Below, piece after piece: positions 1 through 9,147 of a DNA stretch of 64,000 nt. The DNA is from Pseudomonadales bacterium. GTDB lineage: Bacteria; Pseudomonadota; Gammaproteobacteria; Pseudomonadales; Azotimanducaceae. The translations under genes and the position numbers were made by a program. Each line of letters starts with the position of its first letter. Position 1 is the stretch's first letter. Where the stretch lies: contig JAWKZN010000002.1 in assembly GCA_041395945.1 (NCBI GenBank), forward strand, positions 682,001 through 746,000, read 5' to 3'. Under the pieces are notes generated by a model, which had not been told where the DNA came from, did not search any database, and saw only the letters and a list, made by a program, of their open reading frames with translations.

Positions 1-1062
1 CGTGCGTTCGTCCACAGCGATCGTCGCTGAGCCGCTCATCGCATCGGTACTGTCCTGCGCCAGCTCCAGTTCATCCCGATCGAAAGACACGTTCGGTGTA
101 GAGAGTCGCTCGAGCAGAGCGGTGACTTCCGCATCCTCGATCAGCAACCGCCGGCAGGCAACGCGCAGGCGCCAGCTCCCGAGCAGGAGCAGCAGCAGTC
201 GCGGCAGCATGCCGTAGACGAGAATGACCATGAGTACGAACGGCCACCACTGACCCAGCTGCACCGCGCGGGCCTGGGGCACTCCGCCAGTTTCCAGTCG
301 GAAGAAGCGGGAAGCTTCCACCAGTTCCTGACCGGGTACCGCCCGTGGTAACCAGCTCGACCAGGGCGCGGCGATGGCAGCCAGCCAGGTCTGCAGCTCC
401 CGTGCATCTATATCGAGGGTGCTGCTCCAGCCGAATGCAAGATCCGTGAAGGCAATCAGCACCCAGGCAGCCACCAGCACCCCACAGAAATAGCCCACCG
501 CAAGCCACTGGGAAAATACTAGCAGCTGCCAGCGCGCAAACGCGCTGCTGTTCCTGATCGACCGGGAAGCTACAAACAGTCGCACATCGGCCAGTCGATC
601 GAGCCAGGCACCCGCCCAGCGGGCAGGATTGAGCCCACCCAGACCGGTACCCGCGGGGAACCAGCCGGGCAGCAGCAGCAGGGTGATCAGTACCAGCAGG
701 AGGGGCAATCCGACCAGAACACCGAGCAGGGTGATCAGATTGACCGGATAATCACCCTGATAACTGAATCCCAGAGTCCCGACGCTCAGCCCCAGCACGA
801 CACCAAGCAGGCTGAGCAACACCACCGCACTGCGGCGCAGGGAGACGAAACGCACACCCTGCTGCCCTTCGTCAGCGTGGCCACCACGCACCATGCGCCA
901 CCATGCCAGCACACGCTGCAATTCGGCGCGGGAGCCAGGCACCACCTCGAGCTGCCGACCAATTTCCCGGTCCCGCGCCAGTCGCTCCAGGTACGGAGTC
1001 TGCTGATCTTCCCGCAACCAGCGCTGCACATCGATCACAGTAGCCAGCAGAGGTTCTGACAT
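1..1062 (-). CDS. DUF2868 family membrane protein (3' part beyond window)
   Basis: The reverse strand is open from an ATG at 1062 to the window edge, giving 354 visible residues with no stop, so the C-terminus is cut off. The N-terminal 75 residues are soluble. Hydrophobic segments then lie at about residues 78-100, 108-132, 180-205 and 272-295, so this is an inner-membrane protein. The stretch at residues 217-257 (LDIDARELQTWLAAIAAPW, then a conserved Trp/Leu/Pro and SRFFRLE) is what I recognise as DUF2868. In related bacteria this family usually sits next to a DUF3482 GTPase-like gene, which would lie outside this window to the left. The molecular function is unknown. Two copies of AGCTGTTGCAA lie upstream at 1084-1094 and 1102-1112. 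Confidence 0.8.
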   Translation of the reverse strand, partial: MSEPLLATVIDVQRWLREDQQTPYLERLARDREIGRQLEVVPGSRAELQRVLAWWRMVRGGHADEGQQGVRFVSLRRSAVVLLSLLGVVLGLSVGTLGFSYQGDYPVNLITLLGVLVGLPLLLVLITLLLLPGWFPAGTGLGGLNPARWAGAWLDRLADVRLFVASRSIRNSSAFARWQLLVFSQWLAVGYFCGVLVAAWVLIAFTDLAFGWSSTLDIDARELQTWLAAIAAPWSSWLPRAVPGQELVEASRFFRLETGGVPQARAVQLGQWWPFVLMVILVYGMLPRLLLLLLGSWRLRVACRRLLIEDAEVTALLERLSTPNVSFDRDELELAQDSTDAMSGSATIAVDERT

Positions 1063-1161
1063 CTCAGATACGGATCCGCCACCAGCTGTTGCAACTATTG
1101 TAGCTGTTGCAAATGGGCCAACTGGCGTGCCATGAATCCCTGACGTGCCGGTTTTTGATGG

Positions 1162-2280
1162 TCAGGCGCTCGCCAGAGCGCTCTGCTTTCGAGGCGCGCA
1201 GAGTTCGAGGAAGCGCCCGATGTGCTCGAAGGCCTCTCGTGCTTCCGGCAGCTTCTGTTCGAAGGCATGCCATACGTGCAGCATGTGATGCCAGGTTTCC
1301 AGGGTTGCCTCCGATCCTGCCGCGTTCGCCTTATTCACATAGCGCCGGGCATCATCCAGCAGCATCTCGGCTTCACTGGCGTGCACGAGAGTCGGCGGCA
1401 GGTTGGAGAGGTCGCCGAACACGGGCGACACCCGCGGGTCCGACGGGCGGACCCGGTAGGCGAACCAGGAAAACCACAAGGCCCCGACCCGCGGCAGCCT
1501 GGTGATGCGGCCGAACATCGGCCCGAGCATGTGATCGGTAGCGACATTGGACGCCAGGCTGGGGCTGGTGAAAGTCGCGTCGGTCGCCGGCGACAGCGCA
1601 ACGGCCGCTTCCGCCGGCCGCAGGCCGCTGTCCCGCGCCCAGGCAATGACGGCCAGTGTGAGATTGCCGCCGGCGGAATCACCGGCAACGAACAGGGTTT
1701 CCAACGCACGCTTTCCCTGGGGTCCGTTCTCGAGAATCCAGCGATAGGCGCGCTGGCAGTCGGTGAGACAGTCCAGCCGCCGATGCTCGGGCATCAGCCG
1801 GTAGTCGACTGCCAGCACGCTGGCCCCTGCGATCCGGGACAGCGTCGTAGTAATCGGCCGATGGCTGCGCGGACTGCCCATCGTGAACGCACCCCCGTGC
1901 AGATAGAGCAGGCGCCGGTTCGGATCAGCCCCTTCTGCCAGCACCCACTCACCGGGCACGCCGTCTGTATCCACCCTGGTGACCTGCACACCTTCGAGGT
2001 CGGCATCGTCACCCATGGCATCCATGGTGTCGCGCATGGTCTTGAGCCGGTCGCGGCTGCTCACCCCCGCGCCTGCACTGGCAAACCCTTTCAGCAATTC
2101 CACCACCTCGTGGTGCTCGGCGCTGGGTTCTCTGAAACCACCTACCGCAGCAGGCGGCGTGCGATCGTAGGCCGACAGGTCTGCACCGCGCAGATAGAAG
2201 CGCGCGATCGCCCAGACCATTACAGCAACCCAGACCCAGAACCAGAAAACCATCACCAGAACACCCATCGCGATCTCCAT
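1162..2280 (-). CDS. alpha/beta hydrolase, HSL-type esterase, membrane-anchored
   Basis: This 372-residue protein has an N-terminal hydrophobic helix (residues 5-28) followed by an alpha/beta hydrolase domain of the hormone-sensitive-lipase type. The oxyanion-hole motif LHGGA lies at 127-131 and the nucleophile motif GDSAGG puts the catalytic serine at 202. The acid is probably one of the aspartates in LLDDARRY and the histidine is in the WHHMLHVWHAF stretch near the C-terminus. Such enzymes hydrolyse short acyl esters or steryl acetates; the substrate cannot be read from sequence. The helix suggests anchoring in the inner membrane. An in-frame ATG five codons later (2268) is an alternative start. 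It lies 99 bases upstream of the DUF2868 gene on the same strand. Confidence 0.85.
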   Translation of the reverse strand: MEIAMGVLVMVFWFWVWVAVMVWAIARFYLRGADLSAYDRTPPAAVGGFREPSAEHHEVVELLKGFASAGAGVSSRDRLKTMRDTMDAMGDDADLEGVQVTRVDTDGVPGEWVLAEGADPNRRLLYLHGGAFTMGSPRSHRPITTTLSRIAGASVLAVDYRLMPEHRRLDCLTDCQRAYRWILENGPQGKRALETLFVAGDSAGGNLTLAVIAWARDSGLRPAEAAVALSPATDATFTSPSLASNVATDHMLGPMFGRITRLPRVGALWFSWFAYRVRPSDPRVSPVFGDLSNLPPTLVHASEAEMLLDDARRYVNKANAAGSEATLETWHHMLHVWHAFEQKLPEAREAFEHIGRFLELCAPRKQSALASA

Positions 2281-2493
2281 CTCCAGCGCATCGGCGTCCA
2301 GTATACGCCGCCTGCCGGCCTCTACCGGATTGGGTCAGACCCGGCGGGAAAACGCCCCGTCGACCCGAACTGACCCATCCGGCTCAAGTTGATAGTTCCC
2401 CTGAGGTTACATAGTGTGGTGGCCGATAGAACGAATCACCGACCGACCAGGTCAAAGCAGTCGCCCCAGACATCAGTTAAGGAAACACTTTCA

Positions 2494-3510
2494 GTGCCTT
2501 TACCGAAAATCGCCATCAACGGTTTCGGCCGGGTAGGCCGCACGGTCACCCGGATCGCGAAACTGCATCACCACTACGATGTGGTCGCCGTTAACGACAT
2601 CGCCAGCCCGGAAGATCTGGCCTATGCCTTCAAATACGACAGCATTCATGGCATCTATCCGGGTACCGTCAGCCAGCAGGGCAACCAGATCACGATCGAT
2701 AACGATCCTTTCGTGGTGCTGCAGGAACCCGATCCGGCCAAACTCCCCTGGCGCGAACTGGGCGTGGACTATGTGGTGGAAAGCAGCGGCCGATTCCGTC
2801 GCCTCGCCGAATTGAACGCGCATCTGCAGGCCGGCGCACGGCGGGTGCTGCTCGCAGCGCCTGCGAAGGATCCACTGGATGCGACTGTGGTGATCGGGGT
2901 GAACGATCATGTGATCACCCCGGCGGCCACCATCATCAGCAATGCCAGCTGCACCACCAACTGCGCAGCACCCCTGGCCAAAGTGCTGCATGAGCACTTC
3001 GGTATCCGCCGCGGGCTGCTCACCACCGTGCACGCCTACACATCGGATCAGCGTCTCGTGGACGCACCCCACAAGGATCAGCGGCGCTCGCGCAACGCGG
3101 CGACCAATATCGTGCCCACCTCCACGGGTGCCGCCCGGGCCATCGGACAGGTGCTGCCCGAGCTGAAGGGCCGCCTCGACGGCATGGCCATGCGGGTGCC
3201 GGTGCCGGATGGCAGTGTGGTGGATCTGACTGTGGAGTTCGAGAAAGACGTTTCGGTGGAGGCCATCAACGACGCCATGCGGGCGGCCGCCGAGGGTCCG
3301 CTCAAAGGCATTCTCGCTTACTGCACTGACCCCATAGTCTCCAGCGACATCATCGGCAATCCCCATTCGAGCGTGTATGACGCCGCCCTCACCCTGGTGA
3401 TCGACTCCCGTATGGCGAAGATCATCGCCTGGTACGACAACGAGTGGGGTTACTGCACCCGGCTCGAGGAACTGATCAACCGGGTGGCCAGCATGGATGG
3501 ACTGCGATGA
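2494..3510 (+). CDS. gap: type I glyceraldehyde-3-phosphate dehydrogenase
   Basis: The product is the phosphorylating, NAD-dependent GAPDH of glycolysis and gluconeogenesis. The Rossmann motif INGFGRVGR starts at residue 7, the catalytic cysteine is C153 in SNASCTTNC, and the general base is H180 in HAYTSDQ. The C-terminal WYDNEWGYCTRL signature is present. The HKDQRRSRNAA stretch fits GAPDH rather than erythrose-4-phosphate dehydrogenase. The frame is open further upstream to a TTG at 2389, but only the GTG at 2494 gives the family N-terminus (338 residues), and AAGGA lies 10 bases before it. It overlaps the next gene by ATGA, so the two are probably cotranscribed. Confidence 0.95.
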   Translation: MPLPKIAINGFGRVGRTVTRIAKLHHHYDVVAVNDIASPEDLAYAFKYDSIHGIYPGTVSQQGNQITIDNDPFVVLQEPDPAKLPWRELGVDYVVESSGRFRRLAELNAHLQAGARRVLLAAPAKDPLDATVVIGVNDHVITPAATIISNASCTTNCAAPLAKVLHEHFGIRRGLLTTVHAYTSDQRLVDAPHKDQRRSRNAATNIVPTSTGAARAIGQVLPELKGRLDGMAMRVPVPDGSVVDLTVEFEKDVSVEAINDAMRAAAEGPLKGILAYCTDPIVSSDIIGNPHSSVYDAALTLVIDSRMAKIIAWYDNEWGYCTRLEELINRVASMDGLR

Positions 3511-4274
3511 ACCTGAGAAAAGTGACGACCAGGCAGACATCTGCGCAGAGATCTGCCCTGCTCCGATTTCTGCCCGGTGCCCTGCTGCTGGTATTTCTGC
3601 CGCTGCAGTTCGCAGTGGCGGAAGAGGGCATACATGTATCCGGCCGCGGCTCCGTGGAGGTGGCGCCCGATGTGGGTGACGTACCGCTGCACGCCCGCCG
3701 GGAAGGCACAGACGCCGCCGCACTCATCCGGGAACTGAACACAGTGGTCCGCTCGGTGCTGAAACTTACGGCAAAACTCGGCATTGAGGAGCGCGACGTC
3801 ACGGCTACCGCTGTGAGCATCAATCCCCGCTATCGTCGGCAGGATCAGGATATGGTCGTGGACGGTCTGGTGGCGACCCGCAGCATCCAGGTACGCCTGC
3901 GCAATCTCGATCAGTTCGGCCCGCTGATGACCCAGTCCCTCGACGCTGGTATCAACAATGTCGAACCCATGCAACTCGACAGCTCCCGCAGAGACGAACT
4001 CGAAAACGAGGCCCTGACCCTGGCGATCCGTGCGGCGAAGGAGGAAGCCGCCCGGGTGGCAGAAGCATTCGGTGTCGGTCTGGGCGCGGTGGCAAACGTG
4101 CAGGTGGATGGACGCGCTCCCGTGGTGAAACGCTCGACGGGAATGATGGCGATGCGGGCAGAGGCCGACGACGGTGGTGCTTTCAGCGCCGGGCTGATCC
4201 GCATCGAACGCTTTGTCCAGGCAACGTTCCGAATCCAGCCGACAGACGACGCGCCGGCCGCTGCAGCGGAGTAA
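3507..4274 (+). CDS. SIMPL (DUF541) domain periplasmic protein
   Basis: This 255-residue protein begins with a basic stretch and a hydrophobic signal peptide (residues 16-35) ending near FAVAEE, so it is exported. The rest is a SIMPL/DUF541 domain: HVSGRGSVEVAPDVGDVPL near the start, the ALTLAIRAAKEEAARVAEAFG helix, and a C-terminal strand region. The family forms oligomeric periplasmic proteins of poorly defined role, with links to oxidative stress in E. coli (YggE). The start is fixed by the ATGA overlap with gap. Pairing with gap is not one I know to be conserved, so functional coupling is uncertain. Confidence 0.85.
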   Translation: MNLRKVTTRQTSAQRSALLRFLPGALLLVFLPLQFAVAEEGIHVSGRGSVEVAPDVGDVPLHARREGTDAAALIRELNTVVRSVLKLTAKLGIEERDVTATAVSINPRYRRQDQDMVVDGLVATRSIQVRLRNLDQFGPLMTQSLDAGINNVEPMQLDSSRRDELENEALTLAIRAAKEEAARVAEAFGVGLGAVANVQVDGRAPVVKRSTGMMAMRAEADDGGAFSAGLIRIERFVQATFRIQPTDDAPAAAAE

Positions 4275-4286
4275 GGGTGCAGCGGG

Positions 4287-5867
4287 CTAAACCTGCTGCA
4301 GTACCTGCGCAGCCAGCGCACGCACCCGTTCAGTACTGATCCGCGAACCCATATCTACTGTGATTGCCGGTTCGTCAGCACCCGGGGGCTGATGCCGCTC
4401 GATCTGCCGATCGAGTACCTCGAGGGTCGCCTCCGAAGGATCAGCACCGGCAGCCTCTCTGGCGGAGATGCGCTCCCGCAACACTTCGACCGGTGCTGTG
4501 CAGTACAACACGCAGGCCCGCACGCCCAGAGCTGCCGCGCGTTTGAGCAGCTGCCTGCGCCGAGCGCCTTCGATAAAGGTGGCGTCCAGAATGACATGCT
4601 CGCCCGTTTCCAGAAGCGCCATGGCTGCATCCCCAAGTGCCGCATAGACCCGTTCTGTCTTACCGGCTTCATAAAGACCGGCATCCGTCGGTGACTGGCT
4701 GTGTGACGATGCGGTCAGCCCTGCCTGCACCTTGCGCACCACGTCGGAGCGCAGACGCAGCGCCGGGAGTTCAGTCACAAGCATCCCGGCGAGGTGAGAT
4801 TTCCCCGACCCGGACAGGCCACACATCAGCACCAGCCGGCCTCGAGGCCGGTCCAGCCGACGGCGCGCCCAAAGAATGTGAGTAAGACATCGTTGTGCCT
4901 GGTCCTGCGCTGCAGACGGGTTTTCCCGGGACTGTTCATGGCGCAGCGCTGCCACCTTCGCCCGGACCATGGACCGGTAGGCGCAGAAATAGCCGAGCAG
5001 TCCGGCACCCTCATAGTCACCGGATTCGTCGAGATAGCCATCGAGAAAGCCGTAGGCGAGATCCTGTCGGTCTCTCACATGACAATCCATGAACAGGAAG
5101 GCCACGTCACTCATCGTATCGATCCAGCGCAGATTGGCGTTGAATTCAAGACAATCAAAGGCGGAGACCTCTCCCTCAATGAGCGCGAGATTGGCAAGGT
5201 GAAGGTCACCATGGCACTCCCGCACCCGACCCTCCGTCAGGCGTCGCGCCATCAGTGCCCGCAGCGTCTCCGCGGTTACCCGTGCCAGAGTCCGGGTTTC
5301 TTCGAGCAGGCTGTCGTGCTGCCTGTGCAGCGAGGTTCGGGCGATCTCGAGGAAGTTGTCTTCCATCGGACCCAGCATGCGCACATCCACTTCCTCAGGG
5401 GTACCATCGAGTACGGGGAGATCACGCTGCTTTGCCGCCAGAGACGCACCGAACCTGCGCAGCATTTCCTTGTGCAGTTCGCCTCTCTCCAGCATCCGGT
5501 CGAGCTGGCTGCGGGTGTCGAACTGCCGCATCTGCACGGCCCACTCGATCACTTCGCCTGCGGGAGTACCGCCTTCCTGCAGCACGCTGAGAGATCCATC
5601 CAGCAGTCGGACGATCGCACAGACTCCTTCGTAGAGAGCCGGGGAGAAGGCCCGGTTGCAGCGCACTTCTTCCCGGCAGAAATGTTCCCGCAGCGCCAGC
5701 GTGCTGAAATCGACGAAGGAAAACCGTACCGGTTTCTTCAGCTTGTAGGCCCGCCCGCCCGTGAGCAGCACCCAGGAAATATGGGTCTCGATCAGTTCAA
5801 TGGTGCCGCAGGGATGCGGATAGGACCCGGGATCGAGAAGCGCCTGCAGCGATTCGGGGAGTGACAT
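4287..5867 (-). CDS. aminoglycoside-phosphotransferase-like / AAA ATPase fusion protein
   Basis: This 526-residue protein joins two nucleotide-binding modules. The N-terminal half resembles APH kinases: a putative ATP-binding lysine in RAYKLKKPVRF, and the catalytic loop HGDLHLANLAL followed by an acidic metal site at FDCLEF. The C-terminal third is a P-loop kinase-like domain with Walker A GLSGSGKSHL and a later DATF stretch. The architecture is widespread in proteobacteria as an uncharacterised bifunctional kinase; resistance to aminoglycosides should not be assumed. The open frame extends to 6005, but the N-terminal extension is low-complexity and the ATG at 5867 (MSLPESLQALL) gives the normal family start. 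Confidence 0.85.
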   Translation of the reverse strand: MSLPESLQALLDPGSYPHPCGTIELIETHISWVLLTGGRAYKLKKPVRFSFVDFSTLALREHFCREEVRCNRAFSPALYEGVCAIVRLLDGSLSVLQEGGTPAGEVIEWAVQMRQFDTRSQLDRMLERGELHKEMLRRFGASLAAKQRDLPVLDGTPEEVDVRMLGPMEDNFLEIARTSLHRQHDSLLEETRTLARVTAETLRALMARRLTEGRVRECHGDLHLANLALIEGEVSAFDCLEFNANLRWIDTMSDVAFLFMDCHVRDRQDLAYGFLDGYLDESGDYEGAGLLGYFCAYRSMVRAKVAALRHEQSRENPSAAQDQAQRCLTHILWARRRLDRPRGRLVLMCGLSGSGKSHLAGMLVTELPALRLRSDVVRKVQAGLTASSHSQSPTDAGLYEAGKTERVYAALGDAAMALLETGEHVILDATFIEGARRRQLLKRAAALGVRACVLYCTAPVEVLRERISAREAAGADPSEATLEVLDRQIERHQPPGADEPAITVDMGSRISTERVRALAAQVLQQV

Positions 5868-6034
5868 GGCACGAGCATAGCGAAAATTCGCCGCCCCGGT
5901 GCAGATCTGCGGCCGTTCGCGGGAAGTTCGGCGAATGCCCCTGCCCCGGACAATCCTCTGGTGGCCCGCTTCGGTACCACCACCCTCAGGATGGGCGACT
6001 GGCACCGCTGACTTTCACCCGATCTGCCGGATGG

Positions 6035-6403
6035 TCAGGATGTCGGCTCGTCGGTTGTAATGTTCAACATTGCGGCGAGCCGTTCAATGGTCTCCTGGCC
6101 ACGGTACTGATCGATAATGATCACATCGTGCTCGCGCCGGTCTTCCTCGTTCACCCGCAGTGTGATGCTGTCGCCGATGCGCTTCTTTGCCCAGCGTGAC
6201 AGATTCTGTTTCGGCAGCCCGGTGGCCTCTGCGATTTCCGCGATGGTCACCCGATCCTGCCTGCACAAACGGACCATTGCGGCCGTGATTGCCAGCGTCT
6301 CGCCCAGGGTCATCCGGGCGCCGTGGCGGTCCACGAGTAACCGCAGTACCGCCTCCAGCCTGGACAGTGTCAAATAACGGACATTATCAGTTGAATTGCT
6401 CAT
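6035..6403 (-). CDS. small helix-turn-helix DNA-binding protein
   Basis: The product has 122 residues. Its central segment DRVTIAEIAEATGLPKQNLSRW is a clear helix-turn-helix, preceded by two helices rich in Leu and Arg and followed by a basic stretch and a beta-rich tail. It is probably a transcriptional regulator in the cytoplasm. There is no ligand-binding or phosphorylation domain, so its signal is unknown. I prefer the ATG at 6403 over a GTG immediately before it. The 265 bases between this start and csrA hold no gene that I can support. Confidence 0.7.
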   Translation of the reverse strand: MSNSTDNVRYLTLSRLEAVLRLLVDRHGARMTLGETLAITAAMVRLCRQDRVTIAEIAEATGLPKQNLSRWAKKRIGDSITLRVNEEDRREHDVIIIDQYRGQETIERLAAMLNITTDEPTS

Positions 6404-6600
6404 CACCGATCACTCGCACCCATGCGGGCGTTCAACAGGTAGTAGTACGTAGGGTAGCACTCCCACTCAAACTCGCTGAGTTCGATGCCGCTTCCTTATT
6501 TAATTCTTCTGTTGTGGATCATCTGAGAGCCCGGTTGCCAGGCGCTGAAGGTCGGGACTTCGTCGTGGAAAGCTCGAATGCTTGCAAGGGATCAGCCGTG

Positions 6601-6680
6601 GGCTTTTGCCAGCCGCCGCGGGCTTTTTCTAACCGCCGCGGGATTTTTTTAACCGCCGCGGGCTTTTTCTAACCGCCGCG
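6601..6680. repeat. 20-bp tandem repeat, four units, over the csrA stop codon
   Basis: Four consecutive 20-base units occupy 6601-6620, 6621-6640, 6641-6660 and 6661-6680. Units 2 and 4 are identical; units 1 and 3 differ by a few bases. Each contains the self-complementary core CCGCGG next to a run of T on the plus strand. The last unit contains the final codons and TAG stop of csrA, so the array looks like a repeated duplication of the csrA 3' end. A weaker half-unit precedes it at about 6593-6600. Confidence 0.9.
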
Positions 6681-6872
6681 GGCGCTACCAGACAGGCGCT
6701 CGTCTATCCGCTCCGCCTGAATTCTGTCGTAGATCTCTTCCCTGTGCACGCTTACCGTAACTGGAGCATGCACGCCGATTCGAACCTGGTTACCTTTCAC
6801 CCCGAGCACAGTGACTGCGATTTCGTCACCAATCATCAGGCGTTCACCCACTCTGCGAGTCAGAATCAACAT
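6669..6872 (-). CDS. csrA: carbon storage regulator CsrA
   Basis: CsrA is a dimeric RNA-binding protein that controls translation and stability of mRNAs by binding GGA motifs in leaders. At 67 residues the protein is typical in length, and the N-terminus MLILTRRVGERLMIGD and the central VLGVKGNQVRIGV are diagnostic. Arg44 of the RNA-binding face of E. coli CsrA is not obviously conserved, since the site reads VSVHREEIYDRI, which does keep the R-E-E-I-Y motif. The start ATG has GGGAG upstream. The gene is on its own, not next to alaS or lysC as often seen. Its last codons lie inside the 20-bp repeat array. Confidence 0.97.
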   Translation of the reverse strand: MLILTRRVGERLMIGDEIAVTVLGVKGNQVRIGVHAPVTVSVHREEIYDRIQAERIDERLSGSARGG

Positions 6873-7011
6873 CTACCGCTCCCTCTTCTTATCGAGTCGC
6901 GTTCCCTGCAATCCAGCGGCCCGTACAGGCCACCCGGCACATCACACCACGAAGATCAGCCGCGGACAAACTTGGTCTCAATTAAGGACTACCGGGACCG
7001 CAGCCGCTGAT

Positions 7012-9147
7012 CTATCCGGGTCGAGGCTGGGTCTTTAGCGGCCAGTGCAGCGGGACCACTTTGCCTGACGGGGATGCGGGAAGTACCGGCGCGGGTTTGC
7101 CGATATGGAAGCCCTGACCGTAGTCGATACCGATTTCCCGGATCAGTGTGAGGGTTGCCTCATCCCCGACGAATTCCGCTACCGTGCGTTTGCCCATGAT
7201 ACGGGCGATGTCGGCAATGGCTCGAACAATCGTCTGATCGGCCCGGTTGACCACCAGGCGCTGTATGAACACACCGTCGATCTTTATGTACTGAACGGGC
7301 AGACGCTTCAGGTAGGAAAGTGAACTGTAGCCCGTGCCGAAATCGTCTACCGCAAACTCCACTCCGAGTTTGCGCAGTTCACGAATCTGTCCGACGGCAT
7401 CGGCGAAGCTGCCGATGGCCACCTGCTCGGTGATCTCAAAGATAACCGCGCCAGGATCGACTGCATGCTCCAGGAGTTTGAGCCTCACATACTCGACAAG
7501 GGTGCCGTCCACAAAGGCGCTGCCTGTCAGGTTGATGCTGAAGCACACACCAGGACGCGCACCACGTGCCCTCGACAACGCGGCAAGCGCGTGATCGATC
7601 ACCCAGTAGTCGATCTCCTGCATCAGGCCGAAGCGCTCCGCGGCCGTCAGAAACCGGTCCGGATAGACAAGGGAGTCTCCATCCTTCATCCGCAGCAGCA
7701 CTTCGTAGTGCCCGACCGTATTGTTCGACAACTGCATGATGGGCTGATAATGCAGTTCAAAGCCGTCGTCCTTGAGGGCGGCTTTCAACCGCTGCTGCCA
7801 CGACAGGTCACTGCGCAGACGCTCAGCTTCTCCGGCACCTGCCTGATAGAGTGCCGAGCGGTTTCGACCCAGCGACTTCGCTTCACGGCAGGCAACATCC
7901 GCATTGGACAGCAGCTCTTCCGGAGCATAAGCGGCAGGGTTGTCCACCATGGCAATGCCCACCGAGCAGTGGATGGTGAAGGAAATGCCTTCATAGGAAA
8001 GCGGATATTCCCGGAGGTCGCTCATCAGTTTCCGGGCTATGCCCTCCGCCCGGTCGACACCCACATCGCTGACAAAGAGCAGAAACTCATCCCCTCCGAA
8101 GCGGCCGATCAGATCATCGAGTCGAACCGACTGGCGCAGACGCTCGGCGACCTGAGCGAGCACCGCGTCACCTGCCGGATGTCCGTGTGTGTCATTCACG
8201 TACTTGAACTGATCCAGATCGAGAAACAGGAGTGCGCCACCGGCCCCATTTTTTTCGCCCTGCTCGAGACGGCCGGCGAGCAGTTCCAGAAAATGATGTC
8301 GGCTGGCAAGTCCGGTCAGTGGATCGAAGTTTGCCAGTCGGCGCAGGTGTCGATCCCGTTCACGGATTTTTTCCGCAGCAGTCTGGAGAGCCTCACTGAT
8401 CGCCGCGATTTCCCGGTGGGGGGATTCCGGTATCGAGAGATCCAGCTCACCTCGCGCCATCCGTTCCAGTGGTTTCTGCAGGTCTGCGAGGGGCTGCACG
8501 GCTCGCCGCAACAGGACTCTTCCCGCCAGCAGCAGCAGCAGAAAGGCCAGCATCAGAAATGCGCTGCCTGTGACGATCCCGCTCATGAGCCCGCGATCGT
8601 AGGCACTGTAGTCCAGACCGAGCTCCACAAATCCGATCACGTCGGCGCGGGTTTCCAGCTCTTCCAGACTTCGGGCTGTCAGAAGGTTCGCCGAGACAAT
8701 GGATTGGGTCGCCACTGCCTGACTGATTCTGACAAGCGGCTGCTCGGTCATCTGGGTGAGATGACGCCCTGTCGTAAAAGCCGCCTCGACCAGCTGATCT
8801 CTTTCATCCGCTGTGAGAGCGGGATATCCGGCCGGCGTCTCCGACGCACTTTCGGTGTACACCACTCCGCCATCGATATCGTAGTAACGGATATAGGCGA
8901 TTTCCGGAAAACGGGAGAGATAGCCTTCCAGCTGGAGAAAGCGCTCGTCCGCACGATCAGCATAGAGACCTGCGCCGAGAGTCTCCATCTCTCCGATCCA
9001 GCGTGATGCCCAGTCATCCAGGTTGTCCCGCACCACCCAGTTGGTCACCCACCACACACAGCCGAGGGCGATCAGGCCGACGATGGCTGCAAAAGCGAGC
9101 TGGGAGTAAAGCAGCTCCCGGACCAGCGTGCGACGTCGTTCAGCCAT
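7012..9147 (-). CDS. membrane GGDEF-EAL c-di-GMP signalling protein
   Basis: This 711-residue protein has a transmembrane helix (residues 15-38), a periplasmic sensor region (about 40-185), a second helix (190-210), a HAMP-like linker (210-262), a GGDEF domain (270-435) and an EAL domain (450-690). The GGDEF motif is intact at 351-355 and the inhibitory RxxD site is present at 342-345. The phosphodiesterase signature reads EVLLR at 482-486, and DDFGTGYSS (from 601), the KID lysine, AEFV glutamate and GQGF glutamine are all present. Both activities are therefore possible. It overlaps by 8 bases the upstream gene for a binding lipoprotein, which could feed a ligand signal to the periplasmic domain. 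Confidence 0.93.
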   Translation of the reverse strand: MAERRRTLVRELLYSQLAFAAIVGLIALGCVWWVTNWVVRDNLDDWASRWIGEMETLGAGLYADRADERFLQLEGYLSRFPEIAYIRYYDIDGGVVYTESASETPAGYPALTADERDQLVEAAFTTGRHLTQMTEQPLVRISQAVATQSIVSANLLTARSLEELETRADVIGFVELGLDYSAYDRGLMSGIVTGSAFLMLAFLLLLLAGRVLLRRAVQPLADLQKPLERMARGELDLSIPESPHREIAAISEALQTAAEKIRERDRHLRRLANFDPLTGLASRHHFLELLAGRLEQGEKNGAGGALLFLDLDQFKYVNDTHGHPAGDAVLAQVAERLRQSVRLDDLIGRFGGDEFLLFVSDVGVDRAEGIARKLMSDLREYPLSYEGISFTIHCSVGIAMVDNPAAYAPEELLSNADVACREAKSLGRNRSALYQAGAGEAERLRSDLSWQQRLKAALKDDGFELHYQPIMQLSNNTVGHYEVLLRMKDGDSLVYPDRFLTAAERFGLMQEIDYWVIDHALAALSRARGARPGVCFSINLTGSAFVDGTLVEYVRLKLLEHAVDPGAVIFEITEQVAIGSFADAVGQIRELRKLGVEFAVDDFGTGYSSLSYLKRLPVQYIKIDGVFIQRLVVNRADQTIVRAIADIARIMGKRTVAEFVGDEATLTLIREIGIDYGQGFHIGKPAPVLPASPSGKVVPLHWPLKTQPRPG

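Noticed and set aside
2500..3723. 407-codon open frame on the reverse strand
   Set aside because: It is antisense to gap; the GAPDH active-site motifs on the plus strand decide the coding strand.
7465..9006. 513-codon open frame on the plus strand
   Set aside because: It is antisense to the GGDEF-EAL gene, with no motifs and no plausible start context.
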